Positions 21,435 to 30,452 of a DNA stretch of 51,610 nt are shown piece after piece (position 1 is the stretch's first letter; every line of letters begins with the position of its first letter). Below the pieces are notes generated by a model. It made no database searches and was not told where the DNA came from. It saw nothing but the letters and a program-made list of their open reading frames with translations. The stretch is from a virus: the IMG/VR virus record IMGVR_UViG_3300022744_000037, positions 1 through 51,610 of that record; one strand, given 5' to 3'. Position numbers and translations under genes: made by a program.

Positions 21435-22847
21435 ATGGCGTACCAGAAATTCGTCAATAACTTCACCTCGCAGTTCAGCGCGGCCGTTAAAGCGTCACCC
21501 ACTTCGGGCACGCCGAGCACGGAACTGGACTACGGAATCCTGCGGCTGCCTTCGAGCGCGGCCACAGCGCTCACCACACTGACGGGCGGGGACTACTACA
21601 TCCTCACTGCGTTCAAACAGAGCGGGTCAGTGGAGAGCGCAGTTGAGATCATGAAGGTGACGGCCATCGACACCTCGGTGATCAATGAGACGCGCATCAC
21701 AGTGACCCGTGGCTTTGAGAGCACGACGATCCAGTCTTATGTAGCTGGCGATTACATCTCGATGCGGTTCACCGCGGCCGGCGCAACGGGTATGGCGCAG
21801 ACTGCCGACTTGGCGGCCAAAGAACCCACCGTCACAGCAGGCACTACCAGCCAGTTCTGGCGCGGGGACAAGGCATGGACTGACTTTGCGACCACGGTGC
21901 GAGCCACAGTCCTCACTGGGCTATCAACGGCCACCAACGCCGCAATCGCGGCCACCGACACGCTTCTGGCGGCGCTAGGCAAACTCCAGGCGCAGCTCAA
22001 CGGCGTTACATCTCTGACAGGGTTGCTGAAATCCAACGGTACGGCTGTGAGCGCCGCCACGGCGGGCACCGACTACCTCGCGCCCCCAACCGGGACGGCT
22101 ATCCAGAAAGCCAACAGCGGAGGTGCACTGGTCAGCGCTGTCTCGAACACCGATTACCTACCGCCGGTCAGCCCAACGGTGTCGTCGGGCAACCTGAACT
22201 TCAGCACTACAAGCCAACGCATTACCGGCGACTTTACGAACGCCACGGTCGCCAGTCGGCTGATGTTCCAAACCACCACGACCAACGGTTCGTCGTTGGT
22301 GGAGGTCATCCCGAACGGTACGCCTTCGGCCGGCACAACTGGCGGCGGCTTTGTCGCCAGTGAAAACAGCGACCCGGCCAACGGCGCGGTAGCACAGCTC
22401 TACGTGATTCGTGGTCAGGAGGTTCGACTCGCATCAGGCCAACGAGGCACAGGCACCAATTTGCCCATGACGTTTGTTGCTGGTGGAGCAGTCCGCATGA
22501 CCCTGGCCACGAGCGGCGCGGCGGTGTTTGCTGGCGGCGTGCAGGAGACGCGTACCGCGATGGGTGCCAACAACGTCGATCTGGCCGCAGGCAACTACTT
22601 CTCCAAGACCATCAGCGGCACGACCACGCTGACAGTGAGCAACGTGCCCAGTTCGGGCACCACGGCGAGTTTCATCCTGGACCTGATCAACGGCGGCAGC
22701 GCCACGATTACTTGGTGGTCCGGTGTGAAATGGGCCGGCGGTACTGCGCCCACGTTGACTGCCGCAGGTAGGGATGTTCTAGGGTTTTTCACCCACGATG
22801 GCGGCACAACCTGGACGGGCCTCGTGCTCGGAAAGGATGTGAAGTGA
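21435..22847 (+). CDS. Tail fibre protein
   Basis: 470 residues, Thr/Ala/Gly-rich and repetitive. The N-terminal 120 residues (VNNFTSQFSAAVKASPTSGT, ILTAFKQSGSVESAVEIMKV, YVAGDYISMRFTAAG) look like a virion-attachment domain. The middle holds spacer repeats (SNGTAVSAATAGTDYL, then ALVSAVSNTDYLPP). The C-terminus is a beta-rich tip. It probably binds host surface structures together with the next protein. Confidence 0.8.
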   Translation: MAYQKFVNNFTSQFSAAVKASPTSGTPSTELDYGILRLPSSAATALTTLTGGDYYILTAFKQSGSVESAVEIMKVTAIDTSVINETRITVTRGFESTTIQSYVAGDYISMRFTAAGATGMAQTADLAAKEPTVTAGTTSQFWRGDKAWTDFATTVRATVLTGLSTATNAAIAATDTLLAALGKLQAQLNGVTSLTGLLKSNGTAVSAATAGTDYLAPPTGTAIQKANSGGALVSAVSNTDYLPPVSPTVSSGNLNFSTTSQRITGDFTNATVASRLMFQTTTTNGSSLVEVIPNGTPSAGTTGGGFVASENSDPANGAVAQLYVIRGQEVRLASGQRGTGTNLPMTFVAGGAVRMTLATSGAAVFAGGVQETRTAMGANNVDLAAGNYFSKTISGTTTLTVSNVPSSGTTASFILDLINGGSATITWWSGVKWAGGTAPTLTAAGRDVLGFFTHDGGTTWTGLVLGKDVK

Positions 22848-23602
22848 GCGTCCACGATCTGATCATGTCAGCCGCAGGTGCAAGCGGCGGTACAGGCCCT
22901 GCGGGCATCGCGTCAGGTCTGGTGTTCTGGCTTGACCCGTCTGACAACTCGACTGTGACAAACGTAAGTGGGGTGTGTTCGCAGCTACTCGATAAGTCAC
23001 CATCTGCGAGGGTGTTGTCACAAGCAACTCCTTCGTTGCGCCCAGAAGTACAGTCAACCACATTTGGGATTCAGGCCATAGGTTTTACTTCAGGTGCGCT
23101 GCTCGACTTCAACAGCGCGTTGAATTTCGGAAGCACGTTCACCGCAGTAATGGTTGCGTCACTGAGTCAAGGTTCTGGCACATACCGAATGATCGGGTTC
23201 TCTAATTCAACAAACACAATCGCGTCAGGAACTGATGCTTTCTTCTGGAATACGGCAAACGCAGCCGCCACCCTGCAAGCACAGGTATCCACTAGAACAG
23301 GCAACGGCAACTCGTACACGTATCTCTATTCTTCAGACTACGCCGCAGGTAAGCATTTAGTTCTTCTTCAAAGTACAGCCACTCCGGGGCAGGGAAAAAT
23401 TCGACTTGACCGCGCCGTGGCTACCATTGGCGGGGATACGTTGGACGGCCCACCACTGATAAATCGTATGGGGTCGGCCAGCGCAGAGCTTTATTCTTCT
23501 TCGGGAGTAATTGGGGAGGTGGCCGTCTATAACCGCATTCTTTCAGCAGGCGAGATAACCACCTTAGAAAACTACCTTAGGACAAAGTGGGGTACACCAT
23601 GA
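22844..23602 (+). CDS. Receptor-binding-type protein, LamG-like, A+T-richer
   Basis: 252 residues from a GTG (GTGA overlap). Residues 25 onward (GLVFWLDPSDNSTVTNVSGV, VVASLSQGSGTYRMIGFSN, GEVAVYNRILSAGEITTLEN, YLRTKWG) match the concanavalin/LamG-type fold common in tail tips. The gene is visibly richer in A+T and uses different codons than its neighbours, which suggests recent exchange of the host-binding tip. Confidence is good for the fold, moderate for receptor binding. Confidence 0.75.
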   Translation: MSVHDLIMSAAGASGGTGPAGIASGLVFWLDPSDNSTVTNVSGVCSQLLDKSPSARVLSQATPSLRPEVQSTTFGIQAIGFTSGALLDFNSALNFGSTFTAVMVASLSQGSGTYRMIGFSNSTNTIASGTDAFFWNTANAAATLQAQVSTRTGNGNSYTYLYSSDYAAGKHLVLLQSTATPGQGKIRLDRAVATIGGDTLDGPPLINRMGSASAELYSSSGVIGEVAVYNRILSAGEITTLENYLRTKWGTP

Positions 23603-24204
23603 ACTACATCAACACACAAACAGGTGAGTATCCGATCCACGAATACGCGCTGCGCGAAATGTTCTCCAACATTTCATTCCCCTCTCCGTTTCAGCCGCCT
23701 GAAGGCTTTGCGGAGGTGCAGTGGACGGAGGCCCCTCCATTCGACAACATCTCACAACAGTCGGTCGAGCAGGCTCCCGTCGAGGTGAACGGTAAGTTCT
23801 TGCAAGTGTGGGCAATCGAGGACCGCACCTCCGGGGAGGCGGCGGCTCGACTCGCGGACGCCAAAGCAGCCAAAAACAACCAGATCAACGCATGGCGCCT
23901 TGCGGCCAACCGGAGCACGTTCCTGCACGGGGGCAAGACCTTCGCGTGTGACGAACTTAGCCGCAGCGACATCGACGGCGTGACCTCATTTGTAACGCTG
24001 AACGGGGCGCTGCCTCCGGGTTGGCCGGGTGGTTGGAAAGCCCAAGACAACACCTACTACGCGATCACAGATGTGGCGGGGTGGACCGCGTTTGTCGGCT
24101 CCATGGTGGCTGCGGGCAACGCTCACTTCGCTAGATCCCAAACGCTCAAAGCACAACTGGCGACAGCAACCACGACGGCAGAGATAAACGCAATCCAATG
24201 GTGA
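23599..24204 (+). CDS. DUF4376-like tail fibre-associated protein
   Basis: 201 residues from MNYINTQTGEYPIHEYAL; the ATG overlaps the previous stop. The C-terminal region (RSTFLHGGKTFACDELSRSD, then VTSFVTLNGALPPGWPGGWK) matches DUF4376, found next to fibres. It may be a fibre chaperone or adaptor. Confidence 0.8.
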   Translation: MNYINTQTGEYPIHEYALREMFSNISFPSPFQPPEGFAEVQWTEAPPFDNISQQSVEQAPVEVNGKFLQVWAIEDRTSGEAAARLADAKAAKNNQINAWRLAANRSTFLHGGKTFACDELSRSDIDGVTSFVTLNGALPPGWPGGWKAQDNTYYAITDVAGWTAFVGSMVAAGNAHFARSQTLKAQLATATTTAEINAIQW

Positions 24205-24207
24205 TGC

Positions 24208-24639
24208 ATGGCCAAGCTCGCACTCTACAAAGGCAAAGGGAAAATTGGCAACGCGTTGATCCGCGCCTGGACGCGGAGCGAGTACAGCCACTGCGAGCTG
24301 GTGGTAGGCGGCATCTGTTACTCCTCGAGCCTCATGGACGGCGGGGTGCGATGCAAATACATCACGCTCGGGCCAGATCACTGGGACATCATCGAGCTGA
24401 CACCCAAGTACGACAGAGCCATACTGACGTACTACGAGAAGACCCGCCAATACAAGTACAGTTGGTTGGATCTGATTCGCAGCCAGATGTTCAATCTCGC
24501 CATGGACGAAGAAGGCGCTGCCTTCTGTTCGGAGTGGTGTGCGGCGGCTATCGGCCTACCAGAGCCAGCGACGTTCAGCCCCAAGACGCTTGCTGAATTT
24601 GTCAAATTTCTCACTAACAGCATCCCCCAAAAGAGTTAA
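24208..24639 (+). CDS. Permuted NlpC/P60 (YiiX/YebB-like) hydrolase
   Basis: 143 residues. The His in SEYSHCELVV (H28) comes before the Cys in AAFCSEWCA (C107), the order of circularly permuted papain-like enzymes of the NlpC/P60 superfamily. Substrates in this group include peptidoglycan peptides and lipids. It opens the lysis region, so a cell-wall role is plausible; virion entry is the alternative. Confidence 0.75.
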   Translation: MAKLALYKGKGKIGNALIRAWTRSEYSHCELVVGGICYSSSLMDGGVRCKYITLGPDHWDIIELTPKYDRAILTYYEKTRQYKYSWLDLIRSQMFNLAMDEEGAAFCSEWCAAAIGLPEPATFSPKTLAEFVKFLTNSIPQKS

Positions 24640-24731
24640 CTCCGTGTACCATCGCAGGTCACAAATGAGTTCCCGCTGGGGTAAATATGCTAACATGCGA
24701 CACCGATGAGCAACTTGTAGGAATTCTCCTC

Positions 24732-24932
24732 ATGCGAGACGATGAAATCGAATTGACCGAACGGGAGATGGCTGTGGCCAAAGCCGCAGCTAGACTCGCA
24801 GTCAAGGAGATCACCGATGATTTCTACAAGGGTGTCGGGCGCACTGTCGTTAACCGCCTCTTGATCGTTTTGGGCGCCGCGGTAGTCGGCGTTGCATACG
24901 GTAAGGGGTGGATTCAACTCCCCTCCAAATGA
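24732..24932 (+). CDS. Small membrane protein, possible holin or inner spanin
   Basis: 66 residues from MRDDEIELTEREMAVAKAAA, with AGGA before the ATG; upstream in-frame ATG lacks a ribosome site. A charged N-terminal helix is followed by one membrane segment (LLIVLGAAVVGVAYGKGW). It overlaps the endolysin gene by ATGA. A TATGCTAACAT motif lies about 40 nt upstream. Confidence 0.65.
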   Translation: MRDDEIELTEREMAVAKAAARLAVKEITDDFYKGVGRTVVNRLLIVLGAAVVGVAYGKGWIQLPSK

Positions 24933-25345
24933 TCAATTCCCGCAGCCTCTACGACCTCCACCCACCTGTTGCGCAGCGAGCTGCGGCGTTCAAGGAAGCC
25001 TGTGCTGAAGCCGGCATAGATGTCCTGATTACCTCCACCTTCCGCGACAGCGAATCCCAGGACGCCCTCTACGCGCAGGGCCGCACGGCTCCCGGAGCCA
25101 TCGTCACCAACGCCCGCGGCGGCGACTCATACCATAACTGGAAGTGCGCGTTCGACTTCGTGCCGATCACCAACGGCAAGCCGATGTGGAATGACCTGGA
25201 CACTATCCGAAAGTGCGGAGCCATCGGTGAAAAGTGTGGACTCGAATGGGCCGGACGCTGGCACACCTTCAAGGAAATGTTGCACTTTCAGTACACCGGC
25301 GGCCTGACGCTGACCGAACTCAAAGCTGGCAAAATCCCTAAATAG
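24929..25345 (+). CDS. M15-family endolysin (D,D- or L,D-peptidase type)
   Basis: 138 residues from MINSRSLYDLHPPVAQRA. The LAS/M15 zinc site is visible: TSTFRDSESQDALYAQGRT, then SYHNWKCAFDF (H69, D76) and MLHFQY (H119). There is no signal peptide, so release depends on a holin. It cuts peptide cross-links of peptidoglycan. The GTG upstream (24908) lies inside the previous gene and is rejected. Confidence 0.9.
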   Translation: MINSRSLYDLHPPVAQRAAAFKEACAEAGIDVLITSTFRDSESQDALYAQGRTAPGAIVTNARGGDSYHNWKCAFDFVPITNGKPMWNDLDTIRKCGAIGEKCGLEWAGRWHTFKEMLHFQYTGGLTLTELKAGKIPK

Positions 25346-25353
25346 GAGCTAAC

Positions 25354-25656
25354 ATGGAGAAGTTTTTAGCAATCCTGTCGCTGTTCCGAAAGGGGTCAGA
25401 AGTTGGCAACCCGGAGTCCTGGAAGACTGGCCAAGTCACGGCGAACGCTGTGGGCGGCTTCATTCTGGCTCTGGTCACAGTCGCAAACGACTTCGGCGCC
25501 AATCTACCTGTTTCTGACGCACAAGCACTGGCTATTGGCGGCGGCTTTTTTGCCCTTGTTAACGTCGTGCTCACTGTGGTTACAAGCAAGCGGGCCGGCC
25601 TCCCCGCCAAGCAACCTGAGCTGCCACCCGACGATAGCACCCGTACTGGTGCGTGA
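25354..25656 (+). CDS. Two-TM small membrane protein, putative holin
   Basis: 100 residues. Two membrane segments (VGGFILALVTVANDFGA and ALAIGGGFFALVNVVLTVV) and a charged hydrophilic tail are the class II holin layout. It is 8 bp after the endolysin, with AGGAGCTAAC before the ATG. Confidence 0.75.
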   Translation: MEKFLAILSLFRKGSEVGNPESWKTGQVTANAVGGFILALVTVANDFGANLPVSDAQALAIGGGFFALVNVVLTVVTSKRAGLPAKQPELPPDDSTRTGA

Positions 25657-25740
25657 TTGTCGGGCGGACGACTTCAGGTCTTTTGAGGCTTGTGTGATAG
25701 GCGTAAAGGTCGGAGTGGCCTGCGCCTTCTAGGAGAACTC

Positions 25741-26007
25741 ATGGAACAACTGATCGCTGTCGTCAACGTCCTTCGCATCGTCGCCCCGATCCTTTCGCAA
25801 CTGATCCAAGCAGCAGAGCAGATGCTGCCGGCCTCCGGCAAGGGAGCAGCCAAACTCGAACTGGTACGCGGGTGGATCAACGCTGCCTTGGAAGCCGACA
25901 AGGCCCTGGCCCCACAACTCGCTGTGGCGTGGCCTGCGGTGCAGACCGCTGTGGCCGTGATCGTCGCTGCATACAACGCCTCCGGCACATTCAAAAAGGC
26001 AAGCTGA
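25741..26007 (+). CDS. Lysis-region protein with amphipathic helices
   Basis: 88 residues from MEQLIAVVNVLRIVAPILSQ with AGGAGAA ribosome site. Two hydrophobic/amphipathic stretches flank GKGAAKLELVRGWINAALEA. It resembles small phage holin-associated proteins of the LLH type, but I am not sure. The preceding 84 bp hold no gene. Confidence 0.55.
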   Translation: MEQLIAVVNVLRIVAPILSQLIQAAEQMLPASGKGAAKLELVRGWINAALEADKALAPQLAVAWPAVQTAVAVIVAAYNASGTFKKAS

Positions 26008-28196
26008 TGGCTGTGATCCCGCTCAAAGTGTTCTCGGGCGAGGTCCCGCAGAAGCCGCCCCACCTGCTCGAAGACGACAACGCCCAGCAGGCGGTAAACT
26101 GCGACTTCTCCCACGGCAACCTTCGCCCCCTGGCAGCAGGCTTCTTCTTGAAGTCCATGGCCAACACTGTGCGCGGGATCTACACCGAGGACGGCCTCAA
26201 CTTCTTCACATGGCCGATCGACACGCTGGCCTACAAAGGCCCGGTGGTGGATGACACTTTCCGCCGGGTCTATTTCTGCAACGCCAACGGGCTGTTCGTC
26301 ACCCAGTCGGACCAGATGCGCCTGAACGGCGGTGAGCCAACCACGGCGTACAAAGTCGGTGTCCCTCCACTGACGGTGGCCCCCACGGTCAAACTATCCA
26401 ACCGCACGTCGCTGCCGGACTACCCAGGTGCTACGATCAAGCTGCGGTTCTTCCGGGACTACCAGGGTAAGCGCTACGACGAGCAAGACATCTCTGCCAC
26501 GTCGAGCACCGAATACTACGAGTACACCTTTACTGAGCCTGCGGCCAGCTCGAGCACCGGCAGCGCTCAAAGCGTGTCCAAGCGCACGGTGTACGCGGGG
26601 GCAGTCGGCAAAATCAGCACCGGCGACGTTCTCGCGTCGCCCATGAGCAGCATCCTGATCGCTTCGGCCACCAAATGTACGATCGTTGCCACAAGCGTCG
26701 TAGTCGATGGCGGGGCGGACGAGCTGTTCTACACCAACGCAGACGGCGTGGCTGTAACGTTCTCTGAGCTGTTGGCGACGGTGGGCTCTGCGGCGTCCAC
26801 TCCAGAGTCGGCCAGCCCTGCGGTCCAAGTGACACTCTACGACCCAACGTCGAAGCAAGACATCTTCGTGGTGTGTAGCTCGAACGCAAGCTCCGGGTCG
26901 ATTCACTCGGACGCAATCCCTGGTGGCGTGGAGGCAATCCTGTCCAAAGTGGACGGAACCACCAACCAGTGGAAGGTCAAACTCGACTACGGCATCTACG
27001 AGACCCGCGCCTACGTGGTCACACTGGTCAACGCCTGGAACGAGGAGTCTCAGAACTCGGACCCAACTACGGTCAACGTGACGTACATGCAGCAGGCGAC
27101 GATCTCGTTCCCCTGGCTGGTCACGCAGACTTACGGCCTCATGGTTCCGAACCGCTACCGGATATACCGTTCCACGGCAGGGACTAGCCCGACGTACCTG
27201 TCTTGCACCACAGCGCCACAAACACTGAACCCAGTGAATGGAACGGTCACGTTTGTGGACACCCTGATCACGGTCAAGGAGACCGATGCGGTTCTGAAGT
27301 CCCAAGACTGGTACATGCCACCTGACGGTCTGCGCAACCTGACGGCCATGCCTAACGGGTTCTTCATGGCCAGCAAGGGCAACACGGTGTACCTGAGCGA
27401 GCCTTACCGCCCCTGGGCATGGCCCTACAGCATGACGTTCCCGTCGTCAGTTGTCGGCATCGTCGCCACGGAACAGACCGCGGTAATCACCACCACGTCA
27501 GCGCCCTTCGTTGTGAACGGGGTGAACCCGGACGGAATGGCCCAGTCTCGTCTGCCGATCCAGCAAGCCGGTGTCAGTCAATACACCACCGCCACACTCG
27601 AGGGCCAAGTGGTGTTCGCGTCGCACGACGGCATCGTCGCCGTAGCGGGCCTGAACGCTTCGCTCAACTCAAGTCAGCAGTTGTTCCGGCGCGACAACTG
27701 GCGTGATCGCTACGACGTGGTGTTGCCTTACATGAAGTGGGCGGTCTACGACGGCGCCCTGGTGGGCTTCTCGACCACGACACAAGACAGCTTCGTCATC
27801 CGTATGGACGAAAACATCGGTGACTACACACAGCTTCGGCTGCAAGTGGACTCCGCGTTCTACCTGCCACAGAGCGACCAGCTCTACTACTCCCAAGGCA
27901 ACTCGCTGTACCAGTATCGTGGCGGCGCAGCCATGACCTACGACTGGTGGTCCAAAGACTTCATCGTACCCAAGCCGCTGAACTTCGGCGCAGTGTACGC
28001 GCGGGTGGATGAGATGACCTCCTTGTCGGTCTACATCGACGGCGTGTTCTGGTGCACGATCCCACTGCCGGCTACGGGCTACTACCGCCTACCTTCGGGT
28101 AAGAAGGGGCGCCGCTGGTCGTTCCGCCTCCAGGGTAAAGGTAACGTGAACGAGCTTCATGTGGCTGAGACGCTGAAAGAATTGGCCAATGTCTGA
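26007..28196 (+). CDS. Large virion structural protein
   Basis: 729 residues from MAVIPLKVFSGEVPQKPPHL; start overlaps the previous stop (TGATG). Beta-rich with fibronectin-like middle segments (AYVVTLVNAWNEESQNSDP, RYRIYRSTAG) and a C-terminal half recalling tail tubular or hub proteins (EPYRPWAWPYSMTFPSSVVG, ATLEGQVVFASHDGIVAVAG). Probably forms part of the tail tube or baseplate. Confidence 0.75.
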   Translation: MAVIPLKVFSGEVPQKPPHLLEDDNAQQAVNCDFSHGNLRPLAAGFFLKSMANTVRGIYTEDGLNFFTWPIDTLAYKGPVVDDTFRRVYFCNANGLFVTQSDQMRLNGGEPTTAYKVGVPPLTVAPTVKLSNRTSLPDYPGATIKLRFFRDYQGKRYDEQDISATSSTEYYEYTFTEPAASSSTGSAQSVSKRTVYAGAVGKISTGDVLASPMSSILIASATKCTIVATSVVVDGGADELFYTNADGVAVTFSELLATVGSAASTPESASPAVQVTLYDPTSKQDIFVVCSSNASSGSIHSDAIPGGVEAILSKVDGTTNQWKVKLDYGIYETRAYVVTLVNAWNEESQNSDPTTVNVTYMQQATISFPWLVTQTYGLMVPNRYRIYRSTAGTSPTYLSCTTAPQTLNPVNGTVTFVDTLITVKETDAVLKSQDWYMPPDGLRNLTAMPNGFFMASKGNTVYLSEPYRPWAWPYSMTFPSSVVGIVATEQTAVITTTSAPFVVNGVNPDGMAQSRLPIQQAGVSQYTTATLEGQVVFASHDGIVAVAGLNASLNSSQQLFRRDNWRDRYDVVLPYMKWAVYDGALVGFSTTTQDSFVIRMDENIGDYTQLRLQVDSAFYLPQSDQLYYSQGNSLYQYRGGAAMTYDWWSKDFIVPKPLNFGAVYARVDEMTSLSVYIDGVFWCTIPLPATGYYRLPSGKKGRRWSFRLQGKGNVNELHVAETLKELANV

Positions 28197-29610
28197 TCCC
28201 AAAGTCCCAACTCTCCCGCCACTCAGCGACATCTCCGACGCGAGCACCCAGCGGGCGCTCGTAGCGCTCAAGGGGATGATGGACGTGCGCAACGGTCACA
28301 TCGGGAGCGGGGACGAAGCGTTCATCACCAAGGCCCAGCTCAAGGATCTGGTGAGCAACAACTTCTCGAGCCTATCCAATACCTACAGCTACAGTACGGG
28401 TAGTGGAGTGGATGGTACAGGGAACTCGGGGGCTGCGGGTGGCGGCACGAATACACGCCCCGACATCGGCGGGATACTCGGCTACCTCCAAGGGTCCATC
28501 ACGGAGTCCATGCTCTACAAGAAGCTGGGCGACCGAATTGACAAGATCGACGCGCCAGCCACAGGACTCATCACGCAGGTTGGCAAGGCTCGCGCGGGAA
28601 TCGCCGCGGAGACGTTCAACCGAGTCAACAGCGACAACGTGATCGTGCAAGCCATCAACACCATCTGGGGTGTGGTGGGCAACTCCAACGCTCTTGTTCA
28701 GAGCGGCAGCTCGGTGACGTTGAACAGCTACGCGGCGCAGGCTGACCAGTGGAACCAACTCCAGGCGCAGGTGGGCGAACACTCCACACTGATCCGCCAG
28801 GAGGCTACTGCGCGAGCCGACGCGGACGGCAAACTCATGGCCCAATACTCGGTCAAGATCGACCAGAATGGGTATGTGTCAGGCTTCGGGCTGTCGTCCG
28901 AGACCCCGACGGCGGGGCCCACCACGTCGAGCTTCATCGTCCGCGCGGACAAGTTTGCGATCGGGTCCCCGAGCGGCCCAGGCATCACGCCAAAGGTGCC
29001 GTTCATCGTCACCACCACACCAATCTCTCGCCCGGACGGGACTACGATCCAGCCAGGGGTCTACATGGATTCGGCCATGGTGGACTCGCTGTACGGCACG
29101 TACATCAATGCGGGTACGCTTGACGCCGGCACCATCTACTCTGGCAGCCAGATCGTTGATCGCTCATCCAAACAGCCGATCCTGTCCACCACGGCCACGA
29201 GTTGGGGCGCGACTATCATTAACTCGGTGGTGTCTCCGGTCACATGGTCCACGTTGCGCATGTACGGCCCAGGTTGGCACAGCTCGGTGCCCGTGAACCA
29301 ACGAGTGCGGTACGCACAGTCCGGCGTCAACCCGGTGGCGTTCACGATCATGGCGTCAGCTACCATCGACCATTGGTTCACGATCTGGGCCCGGTACAAC
29401 ACCGGCACATGGGTTCCGATCACAACGGTACAGGAGCCACAGAGCGGTTACGGCTCGGCTACGGCGGTGATCTCTGGGACCACGTTCATGGACACAAACG
29501 ACTACTTCGACATCGGCGTGTCGGCCACCGACTCCTCGGGTGCGGTGTGGAACGCGGGCGCGTCGGATATTCGCTACCTCACCATCTCTGTTAGCGTCAC
29601 CAACATATGA
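28189..29610 (+). CDS. Tail hub/fibre protein with gpJ-type C-terminal domain
   Basis: 473 residues. The middle (VNSDNVIVQAINTIWGVVGN, then QNGYVSGFGLSSE and SSFIVRADKFAI) matches DUF1983, the domain at the end of lambda host-specificity protein J. A short Gly/Ser linker lies near 75-90. The C-terminal 150 residues are beta-rich and may be a tip. Likely joins tail tube and fibres. Confidence 0.8.
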   Translation: MSDPKVPTLPPLSDISDASTQRALVALKGMMDVRNGHIGSGDEAFITKAQLKDLVSNNFSSLSNTYSYSTGSGVDGTGNSGAAGGGTNTRPDIGGILGYLQGSITESMLYKKLGDRIDKIDAPATGLITQVGKARAGIAAETFNRVNSDNVIVQAINTIWGVVGNSNALVQSGSSVTLNSYAAQADQWNQLQAQVGEHSTLIRQEATARADADGKLMAQYSVKIDQNGYVSGFGLSSETPTAGPTTSSFIVRADKFAIGSPSGPGITPKVPFIVTTTPISRPDGTTIQPGVYMDSAMVDSLYGTYINAGTLDAGTIYSGSQIVDRSSKQPILSTTATSWGATIINSVVSPVTWSTLRMYGPGWHSSVPVNQRVRYAQSGVNPVAFTIMASATIDHWFTIWARYNTGTWVPITTVQEPQSGYGSATAVISGTTFMDTNDYFDIGVSATDSSGAVWNAGASDIRYLTISVSVTNI

Positions 29611-29948
29611 TCACCGGCCCGTTCTACCTCTACGCCCAACCCAACGGCATCCCCGACGTGTCGCCGTATGAGCTGCAACTCGCGTTGTTCCCTGGGTACA
29701 CCTTTGTCGGCAAGTACGACACACGCCCCAATGTGGATGGCAAGCTGTTCTTGGACGGAGAGTTCCGCACCCCAGGCTTACCATACTCCATGCAGCGGGC
29801 CCAAGCGTACCCAGCGATCGGGGACCAGTTAGACGCCCTGTGGAAGTTGATTGGTACAGCAACTGATCTTCCAGCAGAAACACGCGACATGCTAACGAAG
29901 ATCCAAGAAGTCAAGAACGCCTATCCGAAAGTTGACGACACGAAGTAG
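29607..29948 (+). CDS. XkdW-like tail protein
   Basis: 113 residues, ending in a helix with YPAIGDQLDALWKLIGTATD, a signature segment of small tail proteins of the XkdW type. The ATG overlaps the previous stop (ATGA). Confidence 0.75.
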   Translation: MITGPFYLYAQPNGIPDVSPYELQLALFPGYTFVGKYDTRPNVDGKLFLDGEFRTPGLPYSMQRAQAYPAIGDQLDALWKLIGTATDLPAETRDMLTKIQEVKNAYPKVDDTK

Positions 29949-29957
29949 AATCGTCGA

Positions 29958-30452
29958 ATGGACACACCAGAACTGAATCGACTTCATAAGCACGTTCCAC
30001 TCATCGCCGGTTTCCTAAAAGGCGACCAGCGGGCGACTGATTTTGTCGTCTTGGTGTTCCGTGCGCTCCACGTCTGGGACGATCTGATCGACCAGGACAA
30101 AAAGCCGACGGCGGACGAAATCAACTCCGTGTTTTGGGATTTGCTGATTGAGCTGCCAAGAGACCAGTTCTACATGAGCAACTTCCAGTACCTGAACGCC
30201 ACCTTGGTCAACGCAGTGATTAACTGGCACGCGGCCACGGACCTGGAGCGTAACGGCGGGGACCACGACAAGTCCATCGCGTTCATCCTGCGCGGGGCGT
30301 ACATCGACATTGTTTCTGCCGCGGCCCTCTTGGTTGGAGGTGTGGAGTGGGCGAAACAAGTAACGCCGGCCATTCGGCGCTGGGCACACGAGGAGACCTA
30401 CTCGATGTACCTGGACAACCTCAAAGCCGAAACGGAGGCGCGAAATGTGTGA
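29958..30452 (+). CDS. All-helical protein with DD-x-x-D motif
   Basis: 164 residues, predicted all-alpha. HVWDDLIDQDK resembles the aspartate-rich motif of all-alpha isoprenoid synthases, and AHEETYSMYLDN near the C-terminus is rich in acids, but the protein is half the usual size for such enzymes. It sits among tail and internal virion genes. A structural or accessory role is as likely as an enzymatic one. Confidence 0.6.
   Translation: MDTPELNRLHKHVPLIAGFLKGDQRATDFVVLVFRALHVWDDLIDQDKKPTADEINSVFWDLLIELPRDQFYMSNFQYLNATLVNAVINWHAATDLERNGGDHDKSIAFILRGAYIDIVSAAALLVGGVEWAKQVTPAIRRWAHEETYSMYLDNLKAETEARNV

Noticed and set aside
21876-21930. TDFATTVRATVLTGL in the tail fibre resembles the DFxTTxxLxxLRPL motif.
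   Set aside because: It is internal, lacks LRPL and lies in a fibre spacer; judged chance similarity.
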